Shown: piece by piece, positions 63,181 to 64,000 of the stretch | Layout of the letters: the number at the start of each line of letters is the position of its first letter | Position numbering within the stretch: the stretch's first letter is position 1 | NCBI GenBank assembly: GCA_964036315.1 | Contig: OZ038496.1 | Location: 13,604,622 to 13,668,621, forward strand | Source of the DNA: Acanthosepion esculentum | Lineage: Eukaryota; Mollusca; Cephalopoda; Sepiida; Sepiidae | Reading direction: 5' to 3' | DNA: 64,000 nucleotides | The notes under the pieces: generated by a model | What the model saw: only the letters and a program-made list of their open reading frames with translations | Databases searched by the model: none | Told to the model about the DNA's origin: nothing | Translations under genes and position numbers: made by a program

Positions 63181-63768
63181 ACATAAGCTTTGCATGTTTC
63201 TTTTTGCAGAGTTACACGCTTTTTTAAGTTAAACACACTTAACGAGTGTGCGTTTGATATATTCTATGACTGAACACGTTAACAAGTTCACTAAAATCCT
63301 TTTGTATTATGAAGGCAGTCAAAGCAACAATACAAATTTTATATTCTTCGGTCAGAAGGTAGGGGTTAAGAATACACTTAAGAATGGATCTATGCATGCG
63401 AAAAAGAAAGAAATAAGACAAATTTCGGATGCAGAAGGGGCGACAAGAATGTGGTGAATAACGGACAGTTCGATCCAAAACTATTTCTATTTGTTTGGAT
63501 GCAGAGTGGTAAAGGCCTGGTCATAAATGTGAGGACGGAGGAGTGAGCAGGGCAAAACGTAACGTCGGCCTCAGGGGTTAGACAAGGGCCGGGATTGGAC
63601 CAGAATGAGGTGACAGTTGTCGGAGAAGAGACAAATGGTGTGGGTGGTGAGCAGAGGAAGGGCAGCTGGAGATGAGGGCTTGGAGACAAAAGATATTTCC
63701 TTGGAAATTCTCTGGAATTTCCATGAGTCATCAAACAACTTGTTCCTTTGTTAAGGTGCTCGCTACAC
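63181..63768. other. Unassigned intergenic sequence
   Basis: A 131-codon minus frame is Pro/Ser/Leu-rich without domains and is not called. A purine-rich stretch lies at 63500-63700. Confidence 0.35.
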
Positions 63769-64000
63769 GGGGGGGGGGGGGGCAAGAATTGGGTCGGGTG
63801 GGAAAATAACCATGACGATCACGGTGATGACGATAATGCTGCTGCTGTTGATGATGATAATGCTGCTGCTGCCGACTGCTGTTGCTGCTGCTGATGCTAC
63901 TGATGATGACGACGGTAATGCTGTTGATGCTGATGATGATCACAGAAATGCTGTTGATGGTGCTGCTGATGATGACGTTAATGATGTTGATGCTGGTGGT
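63769..64000. repeat. G-run and GAT/GCT trinucleotide repeat region
   Basis: Fourteen G residues (63769-63782), then degenerate TGATGATGCTGCTGCTG repeats to the window end. The open minus frame (Ser/His/Gln-rich) is an artefact of this. Confidence 0.93.

Noticed and set aside
63390..63785. 131-codon Pro/Ser-rich minus frame.
   Set aside because: Created by a purine-rich plus strand and the G-run at 63769; no domain, no start context.

Overview
The window is animal nuclear DNA: AT-rich, intron-dominated and packed with transposon debris. One protein-coding gene is clear, the 5' ten exons of UBA5 (the E1-like enzyme that activates the ubiquitin-like protein UFM1), on the minus strand from 38709 down to 9570. 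Exon sequence, GT-AG junctions and phases all fit. The repeats (5S-rRNA-headed SINEs, tRNA-headed SINEs, LINE 3' ends finishing in a CTTGGGGTGAAA-type tail, mariner remnants) suggest a mollusc, most likely a coleoid cephalopod such as an octopus. That assignment is recognition from memory, not a search.

Layout. 1-4100: a 149-bp higher-order tandem repeat, dispersed repeats and LINE remnants, downstream of the last visible UBA5 exon. 4127-9257: a 5.1-kb array of a 38-bp unit inside UBA5 intron 10, bracketed by about 100-bp inverted flanks. 9570-38709: ten UBA5 exons of 46-137 nt separated by introns of 0.65-8.2 kb, which hold LINE, mariner and SINE copies, a 95-bp tandem array, MITE-like palindromes and a nested LTR/gag fragment. 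38710-64000: no convincing cellular gene. It is a mosaic of LINE ends of three families, SINEs, a solo LTR with 4-bp target duplication, two well-bounded MITEs, a Tc1-like end, AT-dinucleotide arrays and one 200-base assembly gap (46301-46500).

UBA5. The visible 334 codons contain the N-terminal coiled segment, the adenylation domain with the GVGGVG nucleotide loop, all four zinc-site cysteines and the catalytic cysteine (Cys242 in this numbering). The roughly 55-60 C-terminal residues, including the UFC1-binding tail, were not found and probably lie beyond position 1.

Main points for a second look: (1) the 38-bp minisatellite whose unit is itself a hairpin, enclosed by inverted flanks related to another intronic locus; (2) a recurring CTGANGA-stem-GAAA signature resembling a hammerhead ribozyme core at six sites, mostly in the arms of inverted-repeat elements; (3) a 672-bp LTR+gag fragment with TG...CA ends and 5-bp target duplication nested in a LINE; (4) a solo LTR with a paralogous empty site 360 bp away; (5) long intronic hairpins in UBA5 that would form double-stranded RNA.
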